DNA of 6,736 bases. Source: Legionella genomosp. 1 (lineage in GTDB: Bacteria; Pseudomonadota; Gammaproteobacteria; Legionellales; Legionellaceae). The stretch is from the NCBI GenBank assembly GCA_945901965.1, contig CAMDMN010000122.1, positions 1-6,736 on the forward strand, read 5' to 3'. The notes beneath the pieces are model-generated. The model saw only the letters and a list, made by a program, of their open reading frames with translations, searched no databases and was not told the DNA's origin. Made by a program: the position numbers and the translations under genes. Position 1 is the first letter of the stretch. Each line of letters begins with the position of its first letter. Shown here in pieces: positions 5,441 to 6,736 of the stretch.

Positions 5441-6736
5441 ACGAATACTTCCTCTTCTATAATTTGACTTACATCAAGACGCACTAAATTAAGCAATTGT
5501 TGATTGTTCATCTCGGTTAATAACGCTTCACCACTCACTTGAAGGATGTCAGATGCCAATGATACTTTGTCTATAATTAATCGATCAATTTTTTCTTCTA
5601 TTGTTCCTTTGGTGATGAGTTTGTGAACCAAAACATTGCGTTTTTGACCAATACGAAAAGCACGATCGGTGGCTTGATTTTCAACCGATGGATTCCACCA
5701 ACGATCAAAATGAATGACATGATTTGCTGCGGTTAAATTTAATCCTGTACCACCAGCTTTTAGGGATAAAACAAAAAATGGTGGTCCTTTGACATCTTGA
5801 AATCTATCAACGAGTTTTTTTCGCTGTGCAATAGGTGTTCCGCCATGCAGAACAAGGCCGGGCACTCCAAAACATTTTTCTAAGAAATGTGCAATAGGCG
5901 CTGTCATTTCACGATATTGTGTAAAAATAAGTACCTTCTCAAAACGTGAGGCAATTTCTTCACATAAATTTGCTAAGCGTTCAAATTTACCACTTCGTTT
6001 ATCAAGGTAATCTTTATCTCCTAATAACTGCCCTGGATGATTACATATTTGTTTAAAGCGCGTGAGATAAGCAAGGACGATGCCACGTCGTTGAATGCCT
6101 TCTTCTGTTTTCTCTAATGCACGCGTCATATCATGCACAGCATGGGTATACAATTTTAATTGTTCTTTAGTTAAGTCGCACCATACATTCATTTCTGTTT
6201 TATCTGGTAAATCAGCAATGATTAATTTGTCGGTTTTTAAGCGTCTCAACATATAAGGCTGCACCAATTGGCGCAAAGGCGCATAGGATGTATTGCTGTT
6301 ACTCATTGATTTAATAAATTGTTTAAAGCGCGTGCTGCTGCCCAAAAGACCTGGACAAATAAAATCATATAAAGACCACAAATCACCCAATCGATTTTCA
6401 ATGGGTGTTCCTGTTAATGCAATACGAGAGTGTCCTTTCAATGTTTTCACTAATTTTGTTTGAGTTGAAGTTGGATTTTTAATAGCTTGAGCTTCGTCTA
6501 AAATGATTAAGTGCCAGTTTGTTTCACAAATCCAATTCTGATGCTGTAATGTGCCATAAGTTGTAATAACTAAATCATATGTGCTTAAATCATCGTTTAT
6601 AGGCGTTTGCAGACCATCAAATGCACTGTGGTAAAATAAAGCACTGATTGATGGTGCAAAACGCCGTATTTCCGAGCGCCAATTCGCTAAAAGTGAAGCG
6701 GGTAAGACCAGTAGACTAGGTCGATTGAGTTGTTTT
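5437..6736 (-). CDS. SNF2-family DNA translocase/helicase, C-terminal ~433 residues (5' end beyond window)
   Basis: This is the ATPase of the Snf2/RapA-like superfamily 2, which moves along double-stranded DNA using ATP. The frame is open from the right edge, so the true start is outside. Visible motifs in order are Ia (SLLVLPASLLANW), II or Walker B as LDEAQAIKNP (6472-6501), III LTGTPIENRLGDLWSLYDF near 6400, IV KVLIFTQYREM, V LSLKAGGTGLNLTAANHV, and VI DRAFRIGQ (5644-5667) followed by KLITKGTIEEKI. The Walker A lysine (motif I) is expected upstream of the window. DEAQ in place of DEAH and the RIGQ motif VI are normal for this family. The C-terminus ends shortly after the helicase core. It is co-oriented with the SWIM gene and overlaps it by 4 nt, implying one operon and probably a complex. 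Family assignment is firm; the specific role is unknown. Confidence 0.95.
   Translation of the reverse strand, partial: KQLNRPSLLVLPASLLANWRSEIRRFAPSISALFYHSAFDGLQTPINDDLSTYDLVITTYGTLQHQNWICETNWHLIILDEAQAIKNPTSTQTKLVKTLKGHSRIALTGTPIENRLGDLWSLYDFICPGLLGSSTRFKQFIKSMSNSNTSYAPLRQLVQPYMLRRLKTDKLIIADLPDKTEMNVWCDLTKEQLKLYTHAVHDMTRALEKTEEGIQRRGIVLAYLTRFKQICNHPGQLLGDKDYLDKRSGKFERLANLCEEIASRFEKVLIFTQYREMTAPIAHFLEKCFGVPGLVLHGGTPIAQRKKLVDRFQDVKGPPFFVLSLKAGGTGLNLTAANHVIHFDRWWNPSVENQATDRAFRIGQKRNVLVHKLITKGTIEEKIDRLIIDKVSLASDILQVSGEALLTEMNNQQLLNLVRLDVSQIIEEEVFV

Noticed and set aside
5437..6450. Helicase starting at a GTG at 6450
   Set aside because: The frame stays open to the window edge and encodes SNF2 motifs Ia and II upstream of that codon, so the GTG is an internal valine.

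Overview
The window is AT-rich (roughly 35-40% GC by eye) with compact bacterial gene spacing. Its gene content (short-type PutA, NsrR-like regulator, SWIM/SNF2 pair) suggests a low-GC gammaproteobacterium, perhaps in or near Legionellales. That placement is inference from protein flavour and base composition, not from a marker gene.

Layout. (1) Positions 1-1922, minus strand: the first ~640 residues of a PutA proline-catabolism enzyme that runs off the left edge. It lacks the N-terminal ribbon-helix-helix repressor domain of enterobacterial PutA. (2) Positions 2134-2781, minus strand: an Rrf2-family, NsrR-like iron-sulfur regulator carrying an extra C-terminal XRE-type helix-turn-helix domain. 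(3) Positions 2865-4197, plus strand, divergent from the regulator: a two-gene operon of a group I truncated haemoglobin and a ferredoxin/flavin/NAD reductase, with a 4-nt gap between them. A perfect 23-bp palindrome of the NsrR type lies between the divergent promoters. It overlaps the predicted -10 of the globin operon and the predicted -35 of the regulator gene. (4) Positions 4203-4489: a small terminator, then a decayed 3' fragment of a cytochrome P450 gene that still encodes the haem-ligand signature, then a strong hairpin. (5) Positions 4490-6736, minus strand: a SWIM zinc-finger protein with a C-terminal HTH-like segment. It overlaps by 4 nt (ATGA) the end of an SNF2-family helicase/translocase gene that runs off the right edge.

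How it fits together. The central block reads as a self-contained nitric-oxide response module. An iron-sulfur sensor would repress a haemoglobin that can act as NO dioxygenase, and the neighbouring reductase would supply electrons from NAD(P)H. This is functionally a flavohaemoglobin (Hmp) split into two proteins with a globin of a different class. The two most unusual features are the Rrf2-XRE fusion of the regulator and the operator embedded in both face-to-face promoters. The P450 scrap directly after the operon terminator marks a rearrangement junction, which fits an island-like module. The flanking putA and SWIM/SNF2 genes look functionally unrelated to it.
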